Shown: positions 1-6,244 of the stretch, in pieces
Position numbering within the stretch: position 1 is the first letter of the stretch
How the letters are laid out: each line of letters opens with the position of its first letter
From: JAIYDJ01 sp038246975
GTDB taxonomy: Bacteria > Pseudomonadota > Alphaproteobacteria > Rhodobacterales > Rhodobacteraceae
Direction: 5' to 3'
Assembly (NCBI GenBank): GCA_038246975.1
Contig: JBBRVJ010000132.1
Location: forward strand, 1 to 10,313
DNA length: 10,313 nt
Made by a program: the position numbers and the translations under genes
The notes under the pieces: generated by a model
Seen by the model: the letters and a program-made list of their open reading frames with translations, nothing else
Database searches by the model: none
What the model was told of the DNA's origin: nothing

Positions 1-59
1 AACCGGATCGCCTCGGCAATATTCGGCTCGTCCTCGATCAGCAGCACCTGCCCCGCCAT
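1..59 (-). CDS. Response regulator, N-terminal fragment (cut by window edge)
   Basis: Only the first 19 codons plus two bases are present. They read MAGQVLLIEDEPNIAEAIR, which is the typical start of a CheY-like receiver domain: the hydrophobic first beta strand (VLLI) followed by the acidic pair E-D that helps bind Mg2+ next to the phosphorylated Asp (not in view). A good ribosome-binding site (GGGAGGG) lies about 6 bases upstream of the ATG on the minus strand. The family acts as the cytoplasmic output partner of a sensor kinase. The output domain is outside the window, so whether this is a DNA-binding or stand-alone regulator cannot be told. It is transcribed in the same direction as the ScfR-like regulator gene, 97 bp downstream of it. 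Confidence 0.85.
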   Translation of the reverse strand, partial: MAGQVLLIEDEPNIAEAIR

Positions 60-117
60 CGACCGCCCTCCCAAGCCCCGCTTTCCCGCAACTATCACGG
101 CAAACCCGGCCCAAGTC

Positions 118-152
118 AAAACCCCAGTCCGGCCCTTGGCCCCAGTCCGGAC
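118..152 (-). terminator. Candidate weak terminator after the ScfR-like regulator gene
   Basis: On the minus strand, 4 bases past the TAA stop at 157, GTCCGG (152–147) can pair with CCGGAC (132–127) across a 14-base loop; TGGGG and then four Ts follow. The stem is short and the loop large, so this is weak support for an intrinsic terminator. The same bases also form two direct copies of CCCCAGTCCGG (122–132 and 140–150, plus strand) and a perfect palindrome GTCCGGAC (145–152). The stretch could therefore instead be a regulatory site upstream of the response regulator gene. Confidence 0.3.
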
Positions 153-156
153 CCCC

Positions 157-1455
157 TTACCCCGCCTCGGCCATAATCGACGGCTCACGCCGCGCGGGGC
201 AGGCCGGGCGTGGACAGATCCGGCACGTCGACCCGACAGGCAGCACCGCCCCGCCGCCCAAGGCAGGCAAGATCAGCATCGCGGCCTCGCGCAACTCCAC
301 ACCACCAAAGTCTCCCGGACCAAACCCCCCGGGATAGGACGGCTGGCAAAATGCCCGCACCGCAAACCGCTGCCCGCCGGTCGCCTCGACCACCGCCTGT
401 ATCGGCACCATCGGCCGCGACAATGCGCCATAAAGCGGCCATAGCGGGCATACCGCCCCAAAGCGCGGCAAGGCAAAGCCCGCTACCGGCTTGCGAAAGG
501 TCAGCGTGCCCGACCCGTCGCAGATCACCAACCCCTCGACCGCCCCCGGCAACGTCGCAATCCGCCGGAACACCGCCGGCACCGTCACGCCAAACCGCGC
601 GGCCAACAGCAAGGGATCATCCCCCACCCCCCGCGCCGCGATGAACGCCGCCAACGGCATCGCCCCCGCATCCGCTGCGGCCTGTTCCGCCCAGGCCCGC
701 CCCAACACCCGCGCTGCCCCCGAGGCCAGTTCTGCCACCTGTGGCGCGACAGCCGCCGCATCGCCGCCTTCCACAGCGTCCAGATGCCACCCCCGCGCGG
801 CCAACCACGCCTCCACCTCCTCCTGCGGGGCGGCGATCCCGGTTTCGTCGGCCTGCCCCTGCCCGTCCAGATAGGCGACCAGCGCCTCGGCCCCGACCGC
901 CAGCCGTTCGGCGTCCTGATGCAGGTTGCGATGGAATCTTTCGCGCCAATCCGGCGGGACATCCTCGGTTTCCGCCAGAATCCCGGCCGTCGAGCGCACC
1001 GAACTGACCGCCGACAGCATCTCGTGCAGACTGGCCTGCAGATGCGGATCGTGGCTCATCCGGTCGTTCAACGCCTCGACCGCCCGCACCAGCCCCCCCG
1101 CACGGCGATGCAACCCCGACAGAACCCCGGCCCACCCCGGAAAACGGCTCGCGAAATCCTCGATCCGGTCCAACTCGGCCACAGGATCGCCCGACTCGTC
1201 GCCCGCCTCGCCCGCCGCCGCCCGCAGATCGTCCAGCAACCCGCCTTCCGCCCCTTCGGCCAGCGCCTCGACCGGCACCCCCAACGCCAGCGCCAACCGC
1301 GCCAGCACCTCGGGCAGTACGCGGCGGCGGTTGTGTTCGATCAGATTCAGGTAACTCGCCGAGATTCCGGCCCGTTCCGCCACATCGCCCTGCCGCAACC
1401 CCAACGCCTGCCGCCGCTGACGCAAACGGCTTCCTGCAAGGGTGGTCATCGGCAT
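157..1455 (-). CDS. XRE-family regulator of the ScfR / DUF2083 type (short-chain fatty acyl-CoA regulator-like)
   Basis: This is a cytoplasmic DNA-binding protein of 432 aa. Residues 9–63 form an XRE-type helix-turn-helix; the recognition region reads GISASYLNLIEHNRR, as in Cro/C1-like proteins. The C-terminal part, roughly 260–425, matches the DUF2083/ScfR domain by eye: LAARFGVTVPAVFRRIATL at 284–302 and the closing cysteine cluster CRICPRPAC (Cys411, 414, 419). Relatives such as RamB and PccR/MccR-like proteins sense acyl-CoA status and control acetate, propionate or methylcitrate metabolism. The middle carries no HEXXH motif, so an IrrE-like peptidase activity is unlikely. Residues 143–195 look like a histidine-kinase dimerisation hairpin (see findings). 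The ATG at 1455 is chosen because GAGG sits 8 bases upstream; an ATG two codons in is the alternative. The ligand and targets are unknown, and no acyl-CoA metabolism gene is adjacent. Confidence 0.85.
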   Translation of the reverse strand: MPMTTLAGSRLRQRRQALGLRQGDVAERAGISASYLNLIEHNRRRVLPEVLARLALALGVPVEALAEGAEGGLLDDLRAAAGEAGDESGDPVAELDRIEDFASRFPGWAGVLSGLHRRAGGLVRAVEALNDRMSHDPHLQASLHEMLSAVSSVRSTAGILAETEDVPPDWRERFHRNLHQDAERLAVGAEALVAYLDGQGQADETGIAAPQEEVEAWLAARGWHLDAVEGGDAAAVAPQVAELASGAARVLGRAWAEQAAADAGAMPLAAFIAARGVGDDPLLLAARFGVTVPAVFRRIATLPGAVEGLVICDGSGTLTFRKPVAGFALPRFGAVCPLWPLYGALSRPMVPIQAVVEATGGQRFAVRAFCQPSYPGGFGPGDFGGVELREAAMLILPALGGGAVLPVGSTCRICPRPACPARREPSIMAEAG

Positions 1456-1479
1456 CGGGGGAACCTCGGGGGCAACAAG

Positions 1480-1533
1480 ATCGCGCTGAAATCGCGCTGT
1501 AAAGGAATTTACAGGAACGCCGCCCCTTCACAA
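1480..1533 (-). promoter_or_regulatory. Candidate promoter with inverted-repeat operator for the ScfR-like gene
   Basis: A perfect 7-bp inverted repeat, CTGTAAA–GGAA–TTTACAG, spans 1497–1514. On the minus strand a possible –35 TTGTGA (1533–1528) and –10 TAAATT (1511–1506) are 16 bases apart, each matching 4 of 6 consensus bases, and the –10 lies inside the dyad. A regulator bound there would block RNA polymerase, so autorepression by the adjacent ScfR-like protein is the simplest reading. Next to the dyad are two head-to-tail 11-bp repeats, ATCGCGCTGAA (1480–1490) and ATCGCGCTGTA (1491–1501), one helical turn apart. The dyad is seen directly; the promoter elements and the identity of the binder are inference. 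Confidence 0.5.
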
Positions 1534-1544
1534 GCCCGCAACCT

Positions 1545-2003
1545 TCAGTCTTTGACCGAAGGCGTCCCGAACCGCGCCAGCATCCGATCCCGAAGCTGAT
1601 CGCGCGCCTGACGGTAGGACGACATCTTCGCCTCCCGCGACTCGCCCAACCCCGTGGGGTCAAGGATCGGCCAATACTCGACCGACAGATGATGATACCG
1701 CGTCAACTCCAGCGCCAGCCGCTGACTGGCAGGCGACAGCGCGATGATCAGATCGAACTGCGACAGATCATCCCCCCATTTCTGCATCTCTTCAAAACTG
1801 CGGCTGCGGTGGCGCGACAATTCGATCCCCAATTCCTGACAGACGGCGACCGAAAATCCGTCCACTTCCAGATCATTGCGCACCCCGGCCGACTGGACAT
1901 AGGCGCGCTGGCCATACATCCGCTTCATCAACCCCTCGGCCATCGGCGACCGCACCGCGTTATGGTCACAGCAAAACAGCACCGACTGGGGAAAATCTGC
2001 CAA
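1545..2003 (-). CDS. Low-molecular-weight protein-tyrosine-phosphatase-like protein (TTG start)
   Basis: This 152-aa protein has the size and layout of the low-molecular-weight phosphatase/arsenate-reductase fold. The phosphate-binding loop is C12-D-H-N-A-V-R18-S, which fits C-X5-R-S, with nucleophile Cys12 and Arg18. The general-acid Asp is expected in the DP pair at 115–116 (WPILDP). The usual Gly of the C-X2-G-N loop is replaced by His14, so activity on phosphotyrosine is not assured. It may act on another phospho-ester or on arsenate. The only sensible start is TTG at 2003, which puts Cys12 at the usual distance from the N terminus. It is preceded by a G-rich CTGGGGC stretch and lies 2 bp after the UPF0262 stop, so translation is probably coupled. 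It is the third gene of the hisD unit. Confidence 0.88.
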   Translation of the reverse strand: MADFPQSVLFCCDHNAVRSPMAEGLMKRMYGQRAYVQSAGVRNDLEVDGFSVAVCQELGIELSRHRSRSFEEMQKWGDDLSQFDLIIALSPASQRLALELTRYHHLSVEYWPILDPTGLGESREAKMSSYRQARDQLRDRMLARFGTPSVKD

Positions 2004-2005
2004 GA

Positions 2006-2485
2006 TCAGCCCCAGTGCAGGACGCAGATCAGGGTGAACAACCGGCGCGCCGTCGCGGTGTCCACCTCTGCCTTGCCGGTCAGACGGTCCTGCAACACCC
2101 GCGCGCCTTCGTTGTGAATGCCGCGCCGCGCCATGTCGATCGCCTCGATCTGGCTGGGCGGCAGACGCTTGACCGCGTCAAAGTAGTTCTCGCAAATCTG
2201 GAAGTAGTCCTTGACGACCTGCCGGAACGGCCCCATCGACAAATGAAACTCCCCAACCTTTTCAATCGCTTCCGTAGTAATGTCGAACACCAGCCGCCCC
2301 TCGCGGATCGCAAGGCCCAACCGGTAGGGCCCATCCGGTGCCGCCCGATCCTCGCGCCTCGGCAGCGCAAACGAGTTCTCCTCCAGCAGATCAAAGATCG
2401 CGACCCGACGCTCCTGATCAATCTCGGGCGTGGTCCGCGCCAACCCGCGCTCGTCAATCTCGATGTGGCACAGGCGGTTGGTCAC
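2006..2485 (-). CDS. UPF0262 family protein (GTG start)
   Basis: This is a conserved alphaproteobacterial protein of unknown function, 159 aa, recognised by sequence: HIEIDE near the start, AIFDLLEENSF, a middle part rich in G-x-L-x-F strands (GRLVFDITTE), FRQVVKDYFQICENYFDA, and a C-terminal helical part with DMARRGIHNEGA. No catalytic motif, signal peptide or membrane segment is visible, so it is probably cytoplasmic. Its GTG start overlaps the hisD stop as GTGA (4 bp), which fixes the start and indicates translational coupling to hisD. An open frame continues upstream inside hisD but does not look like protein. Its constant company with hisD and a small phosphatase suggests a link to growth or metabolism, but no function should be assigned. 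Confidence 0.92.
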   Translation of the reverse strand: MTNRLCHIEIDERGLARTTPEIDQERRVAIFDLLEENSFALPRREDRAAPDGPYRLGLAIREGRLVFDITTEAIEKVGEFHLSMGPFRQVVKDYFQICENYFDAVKRLPPSQIEAIDMARRGIHNEGARVLQDRLTGKAEVDTATARRLFTLICVLHWG

Positions 2486-3792
2486 CCCGCCCCCCCGTTC
2501 AACCGGTCCAGCCGCGCCCGCACCGACAGCCCATGCGCCTGCAGGCTTTCCGAGATGGCCAGCCGTTCGGCGGCGGGGCCTACGGCGGCCAAAGCCTCGG
2601 GCGTCATGCGGGTCAGGGTGGTGCGTTTCAGAAAATCCATCACGCTCAGTCCGCTGGAAAACCGGGCCGACCGGGCGGTGGGCAGGACATGGTTCGGCCC
2701 TCCAACGTAATCGCCGATCGCCTCGGGTGTCCATGCCCCAAGAAAGATCGCCCCCGCATGAACGCACAGCGCAGACAGCGCTTCGGGGTCGGCCACGCAC
2801 AACTCCAGATGTTCAGGCGCAAGACGGTTGGAAAGGGCCGCCGCCTCGGCCAGATCGCGCACCACGATCACCGCGCCATTGTTATCCCAGGACGCGGCGG
2901 CAATCGCCCGCCGCTCCAGCGTCTCCAGCCGCGTCTCCACCGCCGCCATCACCGCCAGACCGAAACCTGCATCCGTCGTGATCAGAATCGACTGCGCGCT
3001 TTCGTCGTGCTCGGCCTGCGACAGCAGGTCCAGCGCGATCCAGTCCGCATCGTTCTCGCCATCCGCAATCACCAGAATCTCGGACGGCCCGGCGATCATG
3101 TCGATCCCCACCCGCCCGAAAACCCGGCGCTTGGCGGCGGCGACATAGGCGTTGCCGGGGCCGGTGATCTTGTCAACCGGGGCAATCGTCGCCGTGCCAT
3201 ACGCCAGCGCCGCAATCGCCTGCGCCCCGCCGATCCGGTAAATCGTCTCGACCCCCGCAATGCGGGCGGCCAGCAGGACCAGCGGGTTGACCACCCCCCC
3301 CGGCGTCGGGGCGCAGATCACCAACCGACCCACCCCGGCCACTTGTGCGGGAATCGCGTTCATAAGCACCGACGACGGATAGGACGCCAGCCCCCCCGGC
3401 ACATACAGCCCCGCCGCCGAAACCGCCGTCCAACGCCAGCCCAGATGCGCCCCCGCCGCGTCGATCCAAGATTGATCGTCCGGCATCTGGCGCGCGTGAT
3501 AGGCCCGGATGCGGGCGGCGGCCAATTCCAGAGCCGCGCGATCTTCTGGCGACACCTTGACGATTTCCGCGTCGATCTCGTCCGCCGTAAAGGCCAGCGT
3601 TTCGGGCGTCAGAACCAGCCGGTCGAACCTGGCCGTAAGCTCGATGACCGCCTGATCCCCCCGGTTGCGCACATCGGCGATGATCGCGGCAACCGTGGTG
3701 TCCACATCCTCGGCCTCCTCGCGCTTCATGCCCAGCAGGGCCGCGAAACGCGCCTCGAAGTCGGCGTCAGTTGTGGACAGGTGATGCGGCAT
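2482..3792 (-). CDS. hisD: Histidinol dehydrogenase
   Basis: This enzyme oxidises L-histidinol to L-histidine in two NAD+-dependent steps via the aldehyde, the end of histidine biosynthesis, as a cytoplasmic zinc homodimer. The 436-aa length is normal. All key residues are in place: zinc ligands Gln259 and His262 (LSQAEH), Asp361 (GDYVGGPNH) and His420 (LQAH), and the catalytic Glu327–His328 pair (RLAPEHLE). The nucleotide-binding side shows GLYVPGG (128–134), KITGPGN and DMIAGPSE. The ATG at 3792 has GGAG 8 bases upstream on the minus strand. The gene is the first of a unit with UPF0262 (4-bp overlap) and the phosphatase-like gene. No other his gene lies in the window. The short inverted repeat TCGGG/CCCGA at 3810–3828 lies in its leader. 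Confidence 0.98.
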   Translation of the reverse strand: MPHHLSTTDADFEARFAALLGMKREEAEDVDTTVAAIIADVRNRGDQAVIELTARFDRLVLTPETLAFTADEIDAEIVKVSPEDRAALELAAARIRAYHARQMPDDQSWIDAAGAHLGWRWTAVSAAGLYVPGGLASYPSSVLMNAIPAQVAGVGRLVICAPTPGGVVNPLVLLAARIAGVETIYRIGGAQAIAALAYGTATIAPVDKITGPGNAYVAAAKRRVFGRVGIDMIAGPSEILVIADGENDADWIALDLLSQAEHDESAQSILITTDAGFGLAVMAAVETRLETLERRAIAAASWDNNGAVIVVRDLAEAAALSNRLAPEHLELCVADPEALSALCVHAGAIFLGAWTPEAIGDYVGGPNHVLPTARSARFSSGLSVMDFLKRTTLTRMTPEALAAVGPAAERLAISESLQAHGLSVRARLDRLNGGAG

Positions 3793-3932
3793 GGCGCGTG
3801 CTCCGAAGGTCGGGTTCCCTTAGCCCGAGGGCCGCGCGATGCCAAGCGCGGGCTTGCCGCGGTCTGTGCCACACCGCACAACGCCCCGACGGACGCCCGA
3901 CGCTTATCCGACACATTTTCGACGCCCCATCT

Positions 3933-3981
3933 TGCCACTTGCGCCTAGCCAGTGGCACCCCACGGCAAAGCACGGTAAACT
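3933..3981 (+). promoter_or_regulatory. Candidate operator/promoter in the divergent hisD / NTF2-like intergenic region
   Basis: The 220-bp gap 3793–4012 must hold promoters for two divergent transcripts. It contains a perfect 7-bp inverted repeat, TGCCACT (3933–3939) and AGTGGCA (3951–3957), with an 11-base loop. Neither strand has a T-run after it, so it is not an intrinsic terminator. A possible plus-strand promoter is GTGGCA (3952–3957) with TAAACT (3976–3981), spacing 18, each 4 of 6 to consensus. The right repeat arm would then cover the –35. Only the inverted repeat is certain. I found no convincing minus-strand promoter for hisD. Confidence 0.3.
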
Positions 3982-4012
3982 TGAAAAAACCTTGATTGCC
4001 AAAGGACACCCC

Positions 4013-4420
4013 ATGTCAGACGCCGCAACAACCACCATCGCCGCCTATTACGCCGCCTTCAACGCGGGCGATCCTGCCGGAATGCTGGCCTGCGTGTCCG
4101 ACGACATCGAGCACCGCGTGAACGAAGGCGGCATCCGCCGGGGCGCCTCGCTGTTTGCCGAGTTTTGCGGCCACATGAGGGTGACCTACCGCGAAAGCCT
4201 CTGCGATATCATCATCTTCGCCAATCCCGACGGCACCCGCGCCGCCGCTGAGTTCACCGTCAATGGCACCTATCTGCAAACCGACCCCGGCCTGCCTGAC
4301 GCCAAAGGCCAGACCTACACCCTGCCCGCAGGCGCATTCTTCGATCTGATCGGCGGCAAGATCAGTCGCGTCACCACCTTCTACAACCTCGCCGATTTTC
4401 TGCGACAGGTGACGGCGTGA
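4013..4420 (+). CDS. Ketosteroid-isomerase-related, NTF2-like (SnoaL-fold) protein
   Basis: This small cytoplasmic protein of 135 aa has the cone-shaped NTF2-like fold. The family start is clear: IAAYYAAFNAGDPAGMLACVSDDIEHRVNEG (residues 9–39), followed by the strand pattern DIIIFANPDGTRAAAEFTVNGTY and the closing DLIGGKISRVTTFYNLADFLRQV. It resembles the steroid delta-isomerase-related group (TIGR02096 type), but true isomerase activity is not shown and these proteins are mostly uncharacterised. The ATG at 4013 is chosen because AAAGGA lies 6 bases upstream; an earlier in-frame ATG at 3839 would add an arginine/proline-rich stretch unlike any family member. The next gene starts within its stop codon (GTGA overlap), so the two proteins probably work together. 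Confidence 0.9.
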   Translation: MSDAATTTIAAYYAAFNAGDPAGMLACVSDDIEHRVNEGGIRRGASLFAEFCGHMRVTYRESLCDIIIFANPDGTRAAAEFTVNGTYLQTDPGLPDAKGQTYTLPAGAFFDLIGGKISRVTTFYNLADFLRQVTA

Positions 4421-5064
4421 TCACCGTCCGCGCCTTGCAAGGGGCCGATCTGGAGGCGCAACTGGATGCCGTCGCCGCCCTGCGAATTGCGGTTTTTCGT
4501 GAATGGCCATACCTTTACGAAGGGACGTTGGTGTATGAAAGTCAGTATCTGGCCAATTACCGCGACAATCCCGACGCCCTGTTGATCGGGGCCTTCGATG
4601 GCGAAAAGCTGATCGGCGCCTCCACCTCGGCCCGGATGGAGGATCACGCAGGCGAATTTGCCGCGCCCTTTGCCGGCACCGGAATCCCGCTGACCGACAT
4701 GCTTTATGGCGCGGAATCGGTGCTGCTGCCGAAATACCGGGGTCAGGGCCTTGGCCACCGTTTCATCGACCTGCGCGAGGATCACGCCCGAACCCTGGGC
4801 CGCCGCATGGTAGCCTTCTGCTCGGTCCTGCGGCCCGACAACCACCCGCGACGCCCGGCAAACGCCCGCAACAACGACGCATTCTGGCACGGTCGCGGCT
4901 ATGCCCCGATGCCCGGCGTGGTGGCCGAGTTTTCTTGGACCGACGTGGGAGAAGACTATGACAGCTTGAAACCGTTGCAGTTCTGGTCGCGCACAATTGA
5001 GGCGGTTCCAGCGGTTCAGACGGTTTTCGGCGGCGGCAGCGGTGCTGCGCGCTTGCCAACCTGA
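4417..5064 (+). CDS. GNAT family N-acetyltransferase (GTG start)
   Basis: This 215-aa acetyl-CoA-dependent transferase shows the GNAT signature: the strand SVLLPKYRG followed by the pyrophosphate-binding loop R108-G-Q-G-L-G113 and the helix HRFIDLREDHA. The later NDAFWHGRGY (153–162) is the usual C-terminal GNAT element that ends with a G-[YF] pair. Start at GTG 4417 overlaps the upstream stop by 4 bp, with AGG 7 bases upstream. No membrane segment is seen. The last 20 or so residues, after QFWSRTIEA, are Gly/Ala-rich and look non-conserved. The acceptor substrate is unknown. Pairing with the NTF2-like protein suggests a shared small-molecule substrate. From memory, related pairs in Rhodobacterales can sit beside a carbon–nitrogen hydrolase, which is absent here. 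Confidence 0.9.
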   Translation: MITVRALQGADLEAQLDAVAALRIAVFREWPYLYEGTLVYESQYLANYRDNPDALLIGAFDGEKLIGASTSARMEDHAGEFAAPFAGTGIPLTDMLYGAESVLLPKYRGQGLGHRFIDLREDHARTLGRRMVAFCSVLRPDNHPRRPANARNNDAFWHGRGYAPMPGVVAEFSWTDVGEDYDSLKPLQFWSRTIEAVPAVQTVFGGGSGAARLPT

Positions 5065-5148
5065 CTCGGCACAGATAGCTTTTGCCTTGATCACCTGCAG
5101 TCGTGCCTGCCAAATACCTTTGCCTCAAGTTCTGGGAATATGATTGTC

Positions 5149-6177
5149 ATGGAAACACTTCTGCCTGACGCTCGCAACATCGAGACGGAAATCACCAAGC
5201 TCTTTCTGCACCTGCTGGGCCGCGCGCCCCGGGAGCCGGAACTGGCGAACTGGGTCGCCAGAGCGACCCGCCAAAAGCAATCCTTTGCCGAGCTGTTCAC
5301 TCAGGTGATCGAATCGCAAGATTACAAGGCTAAAGGCAACGTGATCACGTCGCACCCGCCGGGACATTTCTATTCGCCTGTGGTCAACAGCGCGGAACTG
5401 GCTGCCGCAGGCTTCGAGGTCAAGCGCGACGTACCCCTCAACAGCCTGCTCGGTCTTGATCTGGACGAGACCGTGATGAAGGCGACGTTCGACCTGCTGG
5501 CACCCTTTATCGGCAGCCACCGCTTTCCGGTCGAAAAGCGCGAGGGCGAACGGTATTACATCAACAACGGGTTCTTTCCGCATGGCGACGGGGCCATTCT
5601 GGCGGCAATGGTCGCGGCCAAGCGGCCCAAGCGGATCATCGAAATCGGATCGGGCTTTTCCACCGCCTGCATGCTTGATTCGATCGAACGGAACGGGCTC
5701 GACACACGCATCACCTGCGTCGAACCCTTCCCGGTCCGCCTGCGCGCCAACCTGACGCCCAAGGATGCGGCCATCGTCAAGATTGTCGAGGCGAAGGTTC
5801 AGGCAACCGACCCTGAACTGTACCGCGACCTGGAACCGAACGACATACTGTTCATCGATTCCACCCATGTGATGAAGACCGGCAGCGACGTCTGTTTCGA
5901 ACTGTTCGAGATTCTGCCGCGGCTGAAACCCGGCGTGATCGTCCACATCCACGATATCCAGTACCCGTTCGAATATCCCGACGTGTGGATCTTCGACAAG
6001 AAACGCTCGTGGAACGAGATCTATGCGGTGCGGGCTTTTCTGATGTACAACAGTCGGTTCGAAGTCATTTACTTCAACAACTATTATGGCCGCGCCCATG
6101 CCGCTCAGCTTGATGCGGCTTACGGCGAACCAATCAAGAACCCCGGTGGAGGCATCTGGATGCGGGTTCTGGGATGA
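5149..6177 (+). CDS. DUF4214-like domain fused to class I SAM-dependent methyltransferase
   Basis: The protein is 342 aa from the ATG at 5149, or 345 aa from the ATG at 5140. I prefer 5149 because GGGAA (5134–5138) is 10 bases upstream of it but only 1 base from the other. Numbering here is from 5149. Residues about 10–62 (FLHLLGRAPREPELANW…FTQVIESQDYKAK) match the DUF4214 pattern found in surface and glycan-related proteins. After a linker, residues 163–172 hold motif I (IIEIGSGFST), Glu192 sits at the end of the second strand (CVEPFP), and 232–240 form DILFIDSTH. This resembles the Methyltransf_24 group. VHIHDIQYPFEYP (265–277) follows the domain and contains a His-x-His-Asp cluster that could bind metal. 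The family often modifies sugars or glycans; the substrate here is unknown. There is no signal peptide and no clear operon partner. Confidence 0.82.
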   Translation: METLLPDARNIETEITKLFLHLLGRAPREPELANWVARATRQKQSFAELFTQVIESQDYKAKGNVITSHPPGHFYSPVVNSAELAAAGFEVKRDVPLNSLLGLDLDETVMKATFDLLAPFIGSHRFPVEKREGERYYINNGFFPHGDGAILAAMVAAKRPKRIIEIGSGFSTACMLDSIERNGLDTRITCVEPFPVRLRANLTPKDAAIVKIVEAKVQATDPELYRDLEPNDILFIDSTHVMKTGSDVCFELFEILPRLKPGVIVHIHDIQYPFEYPDVWIFDKKRSWNEIYAVRAFLMYNSRFEVIYFNNYYGRAHAAQLDAAYGEPIKNPGGGIWMRVLG

Positions 6178-6182
6178 AAGGG

Positions 6183-6224
6183 ATCGCCGTCCGTACCTGA
6201 ACCAAAACATCAGTTTACGGCGAT
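6183..6224. repeat. Inverted repeat ATCGCCGT / ACGGCGAT after the methyltransferase gene
   Basis: Perfect 8-bp arms lie at 6183–6190 and 6217–6224 with a 26-base loop, starting 6 bases after the TGA stop. An alternative pairing is CCGTA (6191–6195) with TACGG (6216–6220). There is no T-run, so it is a poor intrinsic terminator. It could protect the 3' end of the mRNA, act in Rho-dependent termination, or mean nothing. Confidence 0.35.
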
Positions 6225-6234
6225 AACCCCCTGA

Positions 6235-6244
6235 TATAATTATA
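6235..6244. promoter_or_regulatory. AT-only palindrome TATAATTATA
   Basis: This is a perfect 10-bp AT-only palindrome in G+C-rich DNA, containing the consensus –10 hexamer TATAAT (6235–6240) in both orientations. No good –35 lies 16–18 bases upstream on the plus strand (AGTTTA at 17), so use as a promoter is uncertain. It marks the left, AT-rich end of the 371-bp non-coding stretch 6178–6548. Confidence 0.3.

Noticed and set aside
2486..2800. Upstream extension of the UPF0262 frame (to position 2800)
   Set aside because: It lies wholly within hisD in another frame, looks like shadow sequence, and the GTG at 2485 in a GTGA overlap gives the normal protein length.
2338..3948. 536-aa open frame on the plus strand opposite hisD and UPF0262
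   Set aside because: It is antisense to hisD with all catalytic residues intact. Its composition (Arg/Gln/Pro/His-rich) is typical of the complement of a high-G+C gene, and no domain is recognisable.
3839..4012. 58-codon N-terminal extension of the NTF2-like protein from ATG 3839
   Set aside because: The extension is Arg/Pro-rich, crosses the intergenic inverted repeat and lacks a ribosome-binding site, whereas ATG 4013 has AAAGGA at ideal distance and gives the family length.
5125..6210. 361-aa open frame on the minus strand opposite the methyltransferase gene
   Set aside because: The plus-strand frame carries clear methyltransferase motifs and a ribosome-binding site; the antisense translation has no recognisable pattern.
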